Positions 1-10,282 of a DNA stretch of 64,000 nucleotides are shown one piece after another. The stretch lies in NCBI GenBank assembly GCA_036365455.1, contig JAWQUS010000020.1, forward strand, positions 2,763,001 to 2,827,000, given 5' to 3'. Made by a program: the position numbers and the translations under genes. The first letter of the stretch is position 1. Every line of letters begins with the position of its first letter. The notes below the pieces were generated by a model. It saw only the letters and a program-made list of their open reading frames with translations, was not told the DNA's origin and did not search any database. The DNA is from Macrosoma leucophasiata (lineage: Eukaryota; Arthropoda; Insecta; Lepidoptera; Hedylidae).

Positions 1-355
1 ATGTAAATTGCAAGCATGTTTGCCACATTCATAAAAAATCCATTAAAAATCACGAGACTTTCACTTTAAATTAAATGAAGAAGACTTAACTCAGGGCTAT
101 GTACACTTGAAAGGGAGAAAAATCTCAAAGCGCTATCGATCGACGTTTCCGGGAAACCATACATTACGCCCGCGATGTTTTCCAGAAATTTTGTTGAGAT
201 GTTATTTCATATTGCTTTGTGATGCCACTTAAGACGCTCGTTCGTAAATTGAAACGTAATGAAATTAATAATTTGCATATTACTTATTTATATACAGGTT
301 CTTTTACGTTCCAGCAGCATTGAATCTGAAAAATGAAATTAGATTTTTCTTTTAA
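1..355. other. No recognisable feature
   Basis: AT-rich sequence without an open frame or a repeat that recurs in this window. Confidence 0.4.
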
Positions 356-359
356 GTTT

Positions 360-702
360 TTCTTTATGTAATGGAAGTGGCAAACAAGCATGCAGTTTAT
401 ATTGATGTTAAGTGATGACTGCAGCCTATAGACACCCACACAAAGACCAAGGTCAAAATTCAGATGCGTTACCTCTTAGTTACCACTTCTATATATTCTA
501 TTACCATTATTGTAATTACCTACTGAAACAATTGAAAACAATAAAATATTGAGTATTGAGGCTTAAGGTGCTATGCCTCTGTGCCGGAAATAACAGGGCC
601 GTACATTACCACCTGACCGGAACACGATAATGCTGAACACTTTAGCGGCAAGTATATAAGGTAATGCGGTGGTGCCTACGTCCGCGAGTTCCGTCACTTG
701 GA
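360..702 (-). repeat. SINE-B copy, interrupted
   Basis: Reverse-oriented SINE-B (see the reference copy at 61485-61772). The tail end lies at 360-470 and the head half at about 563-702. The roughly 90 bases between them (about 471-562) are not SINE-B and look like an insertion or a diverged internal part. Confidence 0.7.
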
Positions 703-852
703 AGCGGCACGCGGTGGAATAGCTGTTAGGGGGAGAAAAATATGCCCAAAAAAATAAATAAAAAGATTTAAAAAAAAGATACAAAATGTTTTAAATGGGC
801 TAAAAAACTAACCAAAAAAAAAACAAACTAAATAAAAATTTAAAAAAAATGT

Positions 853-1015
853 TTGTATATGACGAGCGAGTTTCCTCGCGTACCACAATCCCCATTTAGG
901 ACCACGCTCCCGACGCTTCGGGGGCAGATAGGCCCGGGATACGAGGATTCGCCTCAATCCTCGAACCATCCCCGCCTCCTTAGCGTTCGCGCGGAGGGAG
1001 GGATGATGAAGATTA
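853..1015 (+). repeat. Unclassified GC-rich repeat H
   Basis: A GC-rich block ending in GGAGGGAGGGATGATGAA. It recurs in opposite orientation at 27648-27810 with shared blocks TAGGACCACGC, GGGGGCAGATAGGCCCGGG and GCGCGGAGGGAGGGATGATGAA. I do not recognise the family; it could be the end of a longer LINE. Confidence 0.55.
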
Positions 1016-1104
1016 GTGGAGCTCTAGTAGATAAGTCTAGTAATTTCAAATCATGCTACGAGTAATTTATGATTACCCTATTAACGTTTCATTGAGGGTT
1101 TATA

Positions 1105-1412
1105 CTAAGGTCGAGATTCAGAGGCCGCACCACGATTTTCCTACGAGTGTCGTCGGGACGTGACGACCCCACCGTCCACTTCCACTATCGGAAGAATTTT
1201 CTTCCACTGGATGATAATTCTTCCACATGTGCAGCCAGTCAACCGAACAATGGCGGTCAAACCATTCCAATGGGGCGGTAGTAAGTGCAATAACGCACGA
1301 TTGGCAGCAGCTTCCTGCAATAAAACTACCGCCACTGCGATCGCCAATCCGCATGCCAAGTGTGGCTATTATGGCATATCCCCCTTAGGGAGAAGCTGAA
1401 CCAGCAGTGGAG
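1105..1412 (+). repeat. Unclassified repeat G, copy 1
   Basis: About 300 bases beginning around GGTCGAGATTCAGAGGCCGCAC. Related copies are at 2488-2905, with fragments at 14620-14706 and 37045-37200. Shared blocks include TCTTCCACTGGATGATAATT, CAACCGAACAATGGCGGTC and GGCAGCAGCTTCCTGCAATAAAA. The small open frames here overlap on both strands and are not supported as genes. Confidence 0.6.
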
Positions 1413-1444
1413 GTTTTTTTCGGCTGAAGTGATGTGATGTTTGA

Positions 1445-1758
1445 CTGCCTCAGTAGCCTAGTGGTAGCAGGCCACTACTACTACGCTGAGGTCCTGGGTT
1501 CGATTCCCGGGTAGGGGGTTATCAGAGATAATGGTGTAAAGTCCTTTATCTCTGGTTCTATTGGGATTTTTCCATTTTCTGGAAATATCCCAGTACCTCG
1601 AAGTTTGGTAATGTGCCCGGAGATGGCAACAGGCTCGCCACCTGTTACATGGGCCGAAACGTAACTGGCGAATCGTGGGTGTGTTTGCATGTATGCTTGA
1701 ATGCATGCATTTACCTCTGCCTACCCCTTCGGGGATTACAAGCGTGAAGTTACGTTTC
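1445..1758 (+). repeat. SINE-A copy (tRNA-derived), near full length
   Basis: Reference description of SINE-A, about 310 bases. The head is tRNA-like: an A-box-like TAGCCTAGTGGTAGCAGG, then a B-box GGTTCGATTCC with its stem CCCGGG. A unique body follows (TTATCTCTGGTTCTATTGGG, TTCCATTTTCTGGAAAT, GTAATGTGCCCGGAGATG). The 3' end is CTCTGCCTACCCCTTCGGGG then GGCGTGAAGTTACG, with no poly-A. RNA polymerase III transcription from the A and B boxes is expected from tRNA-SINE biology. The tail resembles the 3' end of the RTE-type LINE fragments in this window. Confidence 0.85.
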
Positions 1759-1794
1759 TGTAATTTCCGGCACAGAGGCATAACACCTTAGGCC

Positions 1795-2398
1795 TCAGGA
1801 GAGGTAACACATACTGTTGTTGTTTAAATGTCACACATGTTTAAATTATAAAATTTAAGATTCATTGTTTTTATGCGTTAGAAATATACCTAAGAAAAAT
1901 ATTTTTATGGCCTACTGAAAATACATTGAACCAGTGGCGGACTATGGTCATCAGGGGAGGCCCCTAGGCCCCCGTCTTGCCGGCGTTTCAACCATTGACT
2001 GACATACAAGTTAAATTAAAGAGTAAAAAGGGCTTGTCCAAAAAAAAGTGCCTATTATAAGGGAAACTTGTAGGGCACAGAACCCTAAAAAAGGGGTCTC
2101 GATTTTATCTTTCATCGTCCAGCGCATTTTATGTTAGTTTAAAACGACGCAAGATTCCTATTACGGCAAGTTATTCTCGGCTCTTGTTGAATTCTAGTGT
2201 TCATGTTCACAAAGCATTTGAATAGAGCAAAAGCAGCCGTAAACCTAGATTGTGTTGATTAATATAGACCTAATGATTGCGTAAGTAAACGCCGACTGTG
2301 TACGATGACGTTTTAAAATTGTGACGTCATTGTATTATTTTTATAGGTTAAAAGTTTTTTCTGGATTTCTACACGTTAACTTTGATTTATTTATGTAG
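1795..2398. other. Unassigned stretch with a possible hAT-like end
   Basis: No gene. CAGTGGCGGACTATGG at about 1930 looks like the terminus of a hAT-type element, but I could not find the matching inverted end, so it is not called. Confidence 0.3.
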
Positions 2399-2400
2399 GT

Positions 2401-2488
2401 ACTGCCTCCGTAGTCTAGTGGGAGCAAGCCTCTACCACTAAGCTGGGGTCCTGGAGCTATAACGGGGCTATAAGAGATAACGGTCTGA
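2401..2488 (+). repeat. SINE-A 5' fragment
   Basis: tRNA-like head only, diverged (TGCCTCCGTAGTCTAGTGGG). It runs directly into repeat G. Confidence 0.6.
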
Positions 2489-2905
2489 AAGATTCGCAGA
2501 TCGCACTACGATTTTCCTACGAGTGCCGTCGAGACGTGAATCCCCTTCCATCCACTATCGAAAGAATTTTCTTCCACTGGATGATAATTGTGGTACCCTG
2601 GCGTCTGCCGGTGATTCTTCGCACCCCCTGCCCCGCCGTTACCATGACCGGTACCACTATGGTCAGGAATAGCGGAGCCGCCGGGGACTAGGGGCCGTTT
2701 TTTCGGGTTGTGTGTCATGAGGGGGGAAATGCCATAATCGCCACGCTTGGCATGCGGGTTGGCGATCGCAGGATGATAATTCTTCCACTTGTGCAGTCAG
2801 TCAACCGAACAATGGCGGTCCAACCATTCCAATGGAGCGGTGGTAAGGGCAATAACGCAAGATTGGCAGCAGCTTCCTGCAATAAAACGGGGCCTAGGCC
2901 TAAAA
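2488..2905 (+). repeat. Unclassified repeat G, copy 2
   Basis: Same blocks as at 1105-1412, but with a roughly 170-base GC-rich segment (about 2590-2770) absent from copy 1. That is consistent with an insertion, or with a longer parent element of which copy 1 is a deletion derivative. Confidence 0.55.
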
Positions 2906-2934
2906 GGGCCAAAACGTGCGGCGAATAGAGTGTT

Positions 2935-3000
2935 GTATGTATGCTTGTACGCATTAACCTCTGCCTACCCCTTTGAGGATAACAGGCGGGAAGTTACGTA
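2935..3000 (+). repeat. SINE-A 3' tail fragment
   Basis: ACCTCTGCCTACCCCTTT then a diverged GATAACAGGCGGGAAGTTACG: the last roughly 60 bases of SINE-A. Confidence 0.6.
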
Positions 3001-4147
3001 CGTACTTTACTTGTTGATTACTGCTGTAATTTCCAAAGTAAATAATAGGTTTGACACGTCTGTAAAAGAAAATAACATTGAAGATTAATGTTGCATAACT
3101 GACGAATTTTTTTCAGTCCTATTATTTTGTCACTTTTTCGGTGTTTTTTTTCTTTTCCGGTAGGAATTGATAAAATAGTAGATAAATAATATGTTCCGAA
3201 AAAATGACATATAATTACCAGGAACAACCTCCATTGTTGCTAAGATGGGGCGGACCGCTAATAAGATGTACTAAACTTTTAAATATGAATTTTGGCCTTG
3301 TCCAAGAAATTTTATCTAAACCAACTGCAGAAATCGCAAAAGAAATATGCAAACAAGTTAATTCCTCGTCAGTATCATTTTCCTTTCTATTTCCTTATGT
3401 TATTATCAGCAATGGTTTAAGTTAGTATTGGGGACGATGGGGTTGACACGTCGTGGGACAAAACTCTTTAAAAAAAAAATTTAATTTAAAAAAAAAATTC
3501 TAACACTGAGGTAAAACAGCTTCCCATTTAGGGGCTGCTCTGGCCGTTTTCCGCATCAGAAGACCCTACGAAGGCAATAGATATTAGTGTTATCATTTTT
3601 GTAGGCTGTATTGAATTGCGTGAAGTAGTTTTTCCCTTTCAATGGCTTCTCGTCTATATTGAAATAATTTGATTTTTTTTTCATTTTTGTAAGTGTCTGT
3701 TATATTTACTTCTTGCATGTACTTTGTGCCAAACGTTTTTTTTTCAAAACAGTATAAAACTTGTTTTTATTAGGAACACATTACCAAAGAATGAATTAAA
3801 CCTATGATTTTGAATATTTAACATTAAAACAACTTCGAGTGCCGGTAGTAATGCAAACTTTAATATTTGTGCATTTTTGGTTGGTTTGCCGTTGGTGGTC
3901 AAAATTATTTTCGTAATTTCGTCTCTGCTGATGATTTTCAATGTAGCAACTGAATAAGCAGAAATTGATGGTTGAGAATGACATTAAATTACCAGTGACA
4001 AAATTTTAATAAATGATCTTTCTTTCTATATCATACTATTTTATAAACTGCAATATTTTCTTACTATCAAAGAATATAAATTAAATGCTTATTTTATATT
4101 ACTTACTTTTATGTACTTATTTTATAAATGGTATATTATATAACTCA
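3001..4147. other. AT-rich interval without assigned features
   Basis: Long A and T runs and several short open frames on both strands with no recognisable domain. None is called. Confidence 0.4.
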
Positions 4148-4372
4148 CGCTGATGCAGACTTCCGAGTTTAACAGGACGTCTGTCGGGTGTGTTTATATA
4201 AAAAAACGAGATAGACGTACAAATATAATAAGCAAAGTGCAGGGCGAGGGTGGGGGGGGTCCAGTCGAAAAAACTTTTAATTAGGAAGGCGCGACGTAAC
4301 GTTTTGTCAATATGCGAATGCTATGTGTGGAGATTCTGCAGACTGAACAGAATTTGCACTGCTGTCGATATA
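4148..4372 (+). repeat. Unclassified repeat K, copy 1
   Basis: A 225-base unit (ACGAGATAGACG, AAAACTTTTAATTAGGA, GGCGCGACGTAACG, CAATATGCGAATGCTATGTGTG, CAGACTGAACAGAATTTGCA). Related copies at 4712-4857 and 7736-7957. No TIR, poly-A or tRNA-like head was seen, so the class is unknown. Confidence 0.6.
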
Positions 4373-4394
4373 TATTGTCAATTGTAAAAATAAT

Positions 4395-4697
4395 TGTCTC
4401 GGTAGCCTAGTGGTAGCAGGCAGATGGTGGCAGGTCCTGGGTTCGATTCCCGGGTCGGGGGTTACCAGAGATAATGGTGTAAAATCCTTTGTCTCTGGTT
4501 CTATTGAGATTTTTTAATTTTGTGGGAAATTTCCCAGTACTTCGAAGTTTGGTAATATGCCCGGAGATGTCAACAGGCTCGCCATCTGTTACATGGGCCA
4601 AGAACGTAACCGGCGAATCGTGGGTGTTTGCATGTATGCTTGAATGCATGCATTTACCTCTGCCTACCCCTTCGGGGATAACAGGCGTGAAGTTGCG
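4395..4697 (+). repeat. SINE-A copy, near full length
   Basis: tRNA-like head with partly deleted anticodon region, intact B-box GGTTCGATTCC, complete body and tail. It sits between two copies of repeat K, possibly inserted inside a duplicated K array. Confidence 0.8.
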
Positions 4698-4711
4698 TTT
4701 ACGTTTGCAAG

Positions 4712-4857
4712 AATACGAGATAGATGCCAATATATAATTAGTGGAGTGAGGAAGGGAGAGCACATCGGAAAACTTTTAATTGGGAAAGCGCGACGTAACT
4801 CTGTATCAATATGCGAATGCTGTGTGTGTTTTGTACAGACAGCGGAATTTGTAGCAC
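4712..4857 (+). repeat. Unclassified repeat K, copy 2 (partial)
   Basis: Matches 4148-4372 from ACGAGATAG to the end (AAAACTTTTAATTGGGA, GCGCGACGTAAC, CAATATGCGAATGCTGTGTGTG). Confidence 0.55.
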
Positions 4858-4904
4858 ATATATGGCGCTACAAATTATAATAATGAAATCAAATACTTTT
4901 ATTT

Positions 4905-5365
4905 CGAACTAGCTGTGCCCACGATTTCGTCCCCGTAGATATATATAATTTTACAGCTAGTCTAAATTAAATACGTGAATGTAAACCGCATTCAACTCTG
5001 TCTAAAAGTTTTGAAGTAGTGCTTGAAGTTAATTTTCAATTGACCATAACTTATATTTTCCCTATCTTGACTACGCTCCTTTATTTATTCTTTTTATGCA
5101 CAGAGATGCTACATAAAGGCGGACTTAATGCCACTAGGCATTTTCTGCCAGTCAACCTTTGGGCTATGAAGAGAGCCATATAATTATCAGTAATCTACCG
5201 CGTTCAAATCTGTCGAGCTGCTTCGATGTTATAACGCACCAGACAGACAGACAGACAAAAATACTCATTTTTTTTTCTTTTTGTTACTCTTCTTTAGGGA
5301 CCCCCCTATCAGTTTTTTGGAAAAATATTTCGTGTACAGTCACTCGATTTTTACTATTTTATTAT
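4905..5365 (+). repeat. E3-type repeat (CCACGATTTCGT head)
   Basis: Begins CTAGCTGTGCCCACGATTTCGT and ends near CTATCAGTTTTTTGGAAAAA and CACTCGATTTTTACT. A reverse-oriented relative lies at 39655-39950 with the same end blocks and the TTTGAAGTAGTGCTTGAAG segment. The mariner at 5372 inserted right after its end. Confidence 0.55.
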
Positions 5366-5371
5366 ATAATA

Positions 5372-6649
5372 GGTTGGGGAAAAAGTATTTTCGCATTATA
5401 GTATGTATGAACTTGTAATAAAATCTCTTTGGCTGTAGTGTTTGTATCTGGCTGGTTTTGGGATCGTTGAAAGTTAAAATTTTAAAGAACATAATTCCAA
5501 ATTCAAATTAGGCAAATGTGTGATTTTTATTTGTTTTTCGTACTGTCAATATGAGTGAATCTAATGAAGAAATTCGATACATTTTAAAATTTTACTACAA
5601 AAAAGGTAAAAATGTAACGCAAGCCGCGAAAAAAATTTGCGATGTTTATGGACCTAGTGCAGTGTCTGTGAGAGTCGCACAAATTTGGTTTAAGCGTTTT
5701 CAATCCGGAAATTTTGATGTCAAAGATGCACCTCGCTCTGGTCGCCCTATTACGGATAAAATGGATGGCATTTTTGAAAAAGTGGAGCAAGATCGACATA
5801 TCAGTAGTTACGACGTAGCTGAAGAACTGAGAATTGATCACAAAACAGTTTTGGCGCATTTGAAAAAAGCTGGGTACACAAAAAAGCTCGATATTTGGGT
5901 ACCTCACGAGCTCACTGAAAGAAACCTAATGAACCGTGTACTTATTTGTGATTCTTTATTACGACGTAATGAAACCGAATCATTTTTGAAGAAGCTGATA
6001 ACTGGTGATGAAAAGTGGATCACGTACGACAAGAACGTGCGAAAAAGGTCGTGGTCAAAGGCCGGTCAGGCTTCACAGACTGTGGCGAAACCCGGGTTAA
6101 CTCGCAATAAGGTGATGTTGTGTGTGTGGTGGGATTGGAAGGGCATTATTCATTATGAGCTATTACCACCAGGCAGGACTATCGATTCTGAACTCTACTG
6201 CGAACAACTGATGAGATTAAAGCAAGAAGTTGAGAGAAAGCGGCCGGAATTGATCAACAGAAGGGGTGTGGTGTTTCATCATGATAACGCTAGACCTCAC
6301 ACATCTATAGCCACTCAGCAAAAATTAAGAGAGTTTGGCTGGGAGGTGTTAATGCATCCGCCGTATAGTCCTGACCTTGCACCTTCTGATTTCCACCGGT
6401 TTGGGTCTCTTCATAATTCTTTATGCAATGTTAGGTTAACATCACGAGAGGACTGCCAAATCCACTTGTCGCGGAATTTTGATGAGAAGCCCCAAAATTT
6501 TTATAGCAATGGGATCATGTCCCTACCTACAAGATAGCAAAAGGTTATCGAACAAAGTGGTAAATACATACTTTAGTTAAATTTAAATTAACTACATTAA
6601 AAATGTTTTGAATTATCCTAAAAAATGCGAAGAAACTTTTTCCCCAATA
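5372..6649 (+). mobile_element. Mariner-family DNA transposon, copy 1
   Basis: A 1.28-kb element, the usual mariner length. The left terminal inverted repeat starts GGTTGGGGAAAAAGTATTTT and continues CGCATTAT. The right end reads AATGCGAAGAAACTTTTTCC then CCAA, an imperfect inverse. TA dinucleotides flank both ends, as expected for TA target duplication. It carries one transposase frame. The copy at 28583-29857 is very similar, so the family probably amplified recently. Confidence 0.95.
5551..6537 (+). CDS. Mariner transposase, C-terminus cut by a nonsense codon
   Basis: Cut-and-paste transposase acting in the nucleus on its own terminal repeats. The N-terminal third is the paired-like helix-turn-helix DNA-binding region (VRVAQIWFKRFQSGNF around residues 39-54, RSGRP linker at 62-66). 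The catalytic triad is visible: D153 in TGDEKW, D245 in HHDNARPHTS, D280 in SPDLAPSDFH, giving the mariner D,D34D spacing. The start is the first ATG after the 5' untranslated part and matches copy 2. Where copy 2 has TGG, this copy has TAG at 6535-6537, removing the last 13 codons. Other differences from copy 2 near the third aspartate (HRFGSLHN against HLFRSLQN) suggest further decay. I judge it probably inactive, though the triad is intact. Confidence 0.93.
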   Translation: MSESNEEIRYILKFYYKKGKNVTQAAKKICDVYGPSAVSVRVAQIWFKRFQSGNFDVKDAPRSGRPITDKMDGIFEKVEQDRHISSYDVAEELRIDHKTVLAHLKKAGYTKKLDIWVPHELTERNLMNRVLICDSLLRRNETESFLKKLITGDEKWITYDKNVRKRSWSKAGQASQTVAKPGLTRNKVMLCVWWDWKGIIHYELLPPGRTIDSELYCEQLMRLKQEVERKRPELINRRGVVFHHDNARPHTSIATQQKLREFGWEVLMHPPYSPDLAPSDFHRFGSLHNSLCNVRLTSREDCQIHLSRNFDEKPQNFYSNGIMSLPTR

Positions 6650-6913
6650 TATTGATAGATTCATACACATTGCTTTTATGAACAGCTAAGGTGACTGTTA
6701 TGTAATAAATTAGGTTTGCTTGCCGCCACTGGTAGTGTTTAACGTTACATACCTACTATGTTTCGGTTACGTGGTATTGTGGTAAAACATTGAGACATTA
6801 TGAGCTTTTTAGTTCTTATGTAGGTAGATTACAGAAGGTTACAGAATATACTTACCTTTAGTGTGCACTGTGTGTTTGTTTGACATATTAATAACATTGA
6901 ATTAATCATACAT

Positions 6914-7284
6914 AAATAAAGGCAACCCATTATACGTCCCACTGCAGGGCACGAGTTTTTATCCTTTTTGAGGGGAGGCCTGGAGCTTACCACCACGCTG
7001 CTCCAATGCGGATTGGTGGAGGTGAGTAGGTTAGTGGCCAACCTGCTGTCAGATGTTTTCAAACCGCACATAAAGCCTCCGACAAGGTTTAACGACTGCT
7101 ATCTATCGATAGCAACCGGGACCAACGGCTTAACGTGCCCTCCGAAGCACGGAAACGCGCATTTAATTTGTCACTAGCGGTCACCCATCACTCACTACCC
7201 GACCGCGCCCGTAGTGCTTAACCGAGTAGATCGCTTACGATCTACACCAGCCACCGGGCCATGCGCGCTTCATCATAGGACCGG
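6914..7284 (-). repeat. 5S-derived SINE, full length with TSD
   Basis: Minus-strand copy of the 5S-headed SINE (reference description at 14179-14521). Direct repeats AATCATACAT at 6904-6913 and 7285-7294 bracket it as a 10-bp target-site duplication. Confidence 0.85.
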
Positions 7285-7299
7285 AATCATACATCATAC

Positions 7300-7460
7300 A
7301 TTACTAACCCCCTTATTCATAAACGTATTTTAGCTAAAGTGTCGCTAATCTCTCCTTTGTCTTTTTCTATCCTGCACATTTGACAATGCAACTGACAAAG
7401 ACAAAGCATTCTATAGCTAAAACGTATCTAATGTACGTTTATGAATAAGGGGATTAGTAA
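7300..7460. mobile_element. Short TIR element (MITE), family T2
   Basis: About 150 bases ending in inverted repeats ACTAACCCCCTTATTCATAA and its near-complement CCTTATTCATAAACGT on the other strand; no coding. A second, diverged copy lies at 19501-19654. Superfamily not assigned because the target duplication overlaps the repeat ends. Confidence 0.8.
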
Positions 7461-7499
7461 ATATTGTAACAAACATAAATCTATTTTTTATATAAATTC

Positions 7500-7716
7500 T
7501 AGCTGACCCGGCAGAATTAAATAATGCAATATTAAATTTAAATAATGTGTCAAAGGTTTGATAGATACGGACTATTTGTATGGGAAAATAAAATTGTGGT
7601 TTTTACTATTTGCCTTCAATTTCTCCATATTTTCTGACCTTTTAAACCTTCCCTGGACTTCCGAAAATAGTTCAAGAGCCAAAATTTGCCAAAGCAATTG
7701 ATTTTTATATATATAG
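7500..7716 (+). repeat. E1-type repeat (CGGCAAACTTCG head), degenerate
   Basis: Reads AGCTGACCCGGCA, then the shared body (TCAAAGGTTTGATAGATACG, ACTATTTGTATGGGAAAAT) and ends CAATTGATTTTTATATATAT AGAT. Related copies at 33588, 34268(-), 36375(-), 40040(-) and 53725. Confidence 0.65.
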
Positions 7717-7735
7717 ATTGTGCAGGTAACTAACG

Positions 7736-7957
7736 ATGCGAATGGTGCAGACTTCACAGTTTAACAGAATGTCTGGTCAGAATGCGAATGAAAATACGAG
7801 ATAGTCGCCCAAATATAATTAGGGGAAGTGCGGGCAGCGGGTTGAGGGGAGGGCACGTCGAAAAACTTTTAATTAGGATGGCGCGACGTGACGCTGTGTC
7901 AATATGCGAATTCTATGTGTATGGATATTCTACAGACTGAACGGAATTTGCAGTGCT
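7736..7957 (+). repeat. Unclassified repeat K, copy 3
   Basis: Near full-length relative of 4148-4372, ending in CTGAACGGAATTTGCAGTGCTG immediately before a SINE-B. Confidence 0.6.
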
Positions 7958-7963
7958 GTTTTT

Positions 7964-8238
7964 ACTGGTGGTAGAGCTCCAGTGATAGAGCTCGCGGGCG
8001 TAGGCACCACTGGATTACCTACTTGCCGCTAAATGGTAGTGTTCAGCACTATCGTGTTCCGGTCAATTGGTAATGTACGGCCCTGTATATTCCCAGAGGC
8101 ATAACACCTTAGGCCTCAGGAGTGGTAACGCATCTGCATTTCGACCTTGGTCTTTGTGTAAGTATCTATAGGCTGAAGTCATCACTTAACATCAATGTGA
8201 ACTGCATTCTTGTTTACCACTTCCACTACATAAAAAAG
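7964..8238 (+). repeat. SINE-B copy, full length
   Basis: Head ACTGGTGGTAGAGCTCCAGT to tail CACTTCCACTACATAAAAAA. Confidence 0.85.
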
Positions 8239-8344
8239 TGTAGGTACAGATATATACGAGTATATTGTCTATGGCATACGCATCTAGCTTAAAATAATGC
8301 AAAGTATAAAATGGGAGAAATCTACTTATTTAATTACATGGGCA

Positions 8345-8986
8345 ATTGCCTCGTGGTTTAGTTTAGTGGTAGCAGCCCACTACTGCTACGCTGAGCTCCT
8401 GAGTTCGAGTCCCGGATCGGGAGCTACCAGAGATAAAGGGATAACATCGTTTATCTAATTTTCCAGAAATTTCCCAGTAGGTCTATCAGAGTTTGGTATT
8501 GTGCTAAACTTATAGCTTACCTAATTGTAATTTAGAGATGTCAACACACACTCGTGAAGCGCACATGGCCCCGCAGCTGGTGTAGATCGGAAGCGATTTA
8601 CTCGGTTAAGCGATACGGACGCGGTCGGGTGTGTGATGGGTGATCGCTAGTGGCAAATTAAAATGCGCGTGTCCGTGCTTCGGAGGGCACGTTAAGCCGT
8701 CAGTCCCGTTTGCTATCGATGGATAGCAGTCGGTAAACCTTGTCGGAGGCCTTATGGGCGGTTTGAAAACATCCGACGGTTGGTCACTAACCCTTATCTC
8801 CACCAACCCCCATTGGAGCAGCGTGGTGGAGCAAGCTCCAGCTATATCCAGCTCCAGGCCTCCTCCCAAGAAGCGGAGAAACTCGTGCCGAGCAGTGGGA
8901 CGTATCAAGGGTTGTCATTATTATTATATTATTTTGCAATTTACCTCTGCCTCCCCTTTGGGCATTATAGTCGTGAAGTTACGTTC
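8345..8986 (+). repeat. SINE-A copy split by a 5S SINE
   Basis: The tRNA-like head and body run from 8345 to about 8550. The tail (TTTACCTCTGCCTCCCCTTT then GTCGTGAAGTTACG) resumes at about 8938. The 5S-type SINE between them inserted into the older SINE-A. Confidence 0.7.
8555..8935 (+). repeat. 5S-derived SINE nested in SINE-A
   Basis: Head GAAGCGCACATGGCC, 5S-like GGTTAAGCGATACGGACGCG and GTGATGGGTGATCGC, ending in an ATT repeat. Confidence 0.8.
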
Positions 8987-9262
8987 ATTAAATTATATGA
9001 TTCCAATATTTTTTTATTTTTACAGGTAAGTCATCAGCACATCACTCACAACGCTCCAATGTAAGGTTAGTGAATATAATATTATAATATTCCTGGGCCT
9101 CTACAATTGCATTGTCGGTATATCTGTTTTGGCCTCAGTTGGGCCCTGTTGAAACCTCTAGTATTAATAGCGATGTCTATAGGCTTACAGTATTCACTTA
9201 CCATCAATGTGACTTGCGTGGTTATAGGTAGGTATGCCATATGCATACTGTTTTTTCACAGG

Positions 9263-9570
9263 CATAGTGCAACACGGGCCACCGCCCGCGGCGGATTGGA
9301 GGGGAGCAGCCATAGCAACCATAGCGTTTATTACCAATGCAAAATAGTCTGACATTTTTTGCGGGGGGAAATACGTGTGATACACACACACTACAAAAAT
9401 CGTCTATTACTACGAAACACACACCTTGTCTTTAACAAAATATATAAAACATTTAAACATCTAAGCGACAGGTATAAGAACACTTGTGCTTGTACTTTGA
9501 CAAAGGGGAAAGCTTGTGCTAGCATGGGTACTCCCCTCCGGTCCGCCGCGGCCGGTAGCCCGCGTCTACG
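9263..9570 (-). mobile_element. T1 TIR element (hAT-like MITE), reverse copy
   Basis: Starts CATAGTGCAACACGGGCCAC and contains the internal T1 blocks (GACATTTTTTGCGGGG, GTGTGATACACACAC, TTTAACAAAATATA), ending in CTCCCCTCCGGTCCGCCGCGG then GGTAGCCCGCGT. The last bases of its right TIR are lost. See 56610-56934. Confidence 0.7.
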
Positions 9571-9591
9571 TCTACGTTTACTGGAAAGGCA

Positions 9592-9682
9592 AAACTGGCG
9601 AATCATGTGCGTTTGCATTTGCATGTATGCATTTAACTCTACCTATCCCTATCCCGTCGGCCAATACAGACTTGAAGTAAAG
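9592..9682 (+). repeat. SINE-A 3' fragment
   Basis: AACTGGCGAATCATG to a diverged CAGACTTGAAGT tail, abutting the T1 element. Confidence 0.45.
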
Positions 9683-9689
9683 TTTTTTA

Positions 9690-9950
9690 TTGAATCACTG
9701 TTATTCATAAATATAGCATTGTGACTATTTGTGACTGGAGTCCAACTCACGGTCACGTAAATACCCTTTTAAGATTTTAATCTAAATTTTAATGCATCTG
9801 GTCCGCCGAGATGTCCCTCTCTTTCTGTCTCATAACACACGACATTATGACGTCCTTTTTAACGCGTCTTTAGTTGCTATGTACATATTGTACATGTAGG
9901 TAAGTTTGCAGTCTTTTTATCATACAGGAAAACGGTCGCGTAATAACTTA
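9690..9950. other. No recognisable feature
   Basis: Nothing identified between the SINE-A fragment and the next SINE-B fragment. Confidence 0.35.
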
Positions 9951-9951
9951 T

Positions 9952-10095
9952 CACAGAGGCATAGCAACTAGGGTCTCAGGGGTAGCAACGCATCTGCTTT
10001 TTGACCCTTGTGTGGGTGTGTATAGGCTGCATTCATCACTTAACATCAACGTTTTTTTTTTTCATGTAGGTAAGAAAGGTGGCAAACAAGCTTGC
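9952..10095 (+). repeat. SINE-B fragments
   Basis: A plus-strand SINE-B 3' half (9952-10052) followed at once by the inverted tail end of another (10063-10095, GGTGGCAAACAAGCTTGC). Confidence 0.6.
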
Positions 10096-10096
10096 T

Positions 10097-10282
10097 ATGT
10101 TTATGTATTTTGTTAAAGTCAAGTTGTGAGTTTCGTACTTAAAGACGATTTTTGTAGTGTGTGTGTGTGTATCACACGTAGTTCCCCCCGCAAAAAATGA
10201 CAGACTGTTTTGCATCGGTAAGAAGCGCTATGGCTACTCCCCTCCGGTCCGCCGCGGCGGCCGCTGGCCCGTGTTGCTCTAT
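10097..10282 (+). mobile_element. T1 TIR element, right part
   Basis: From TTTATGTATTTTGTTAAAGTC through ATCACACGTAG and CCCCTCCGGTCCGCCGCGGC to the terminus GTGTTGCTCTAT. The LINE poly-A tail (T run on this strand) begins exactly at this terminus, so the LINE inserted at the end of the T1 element. Confidence 0.7.
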
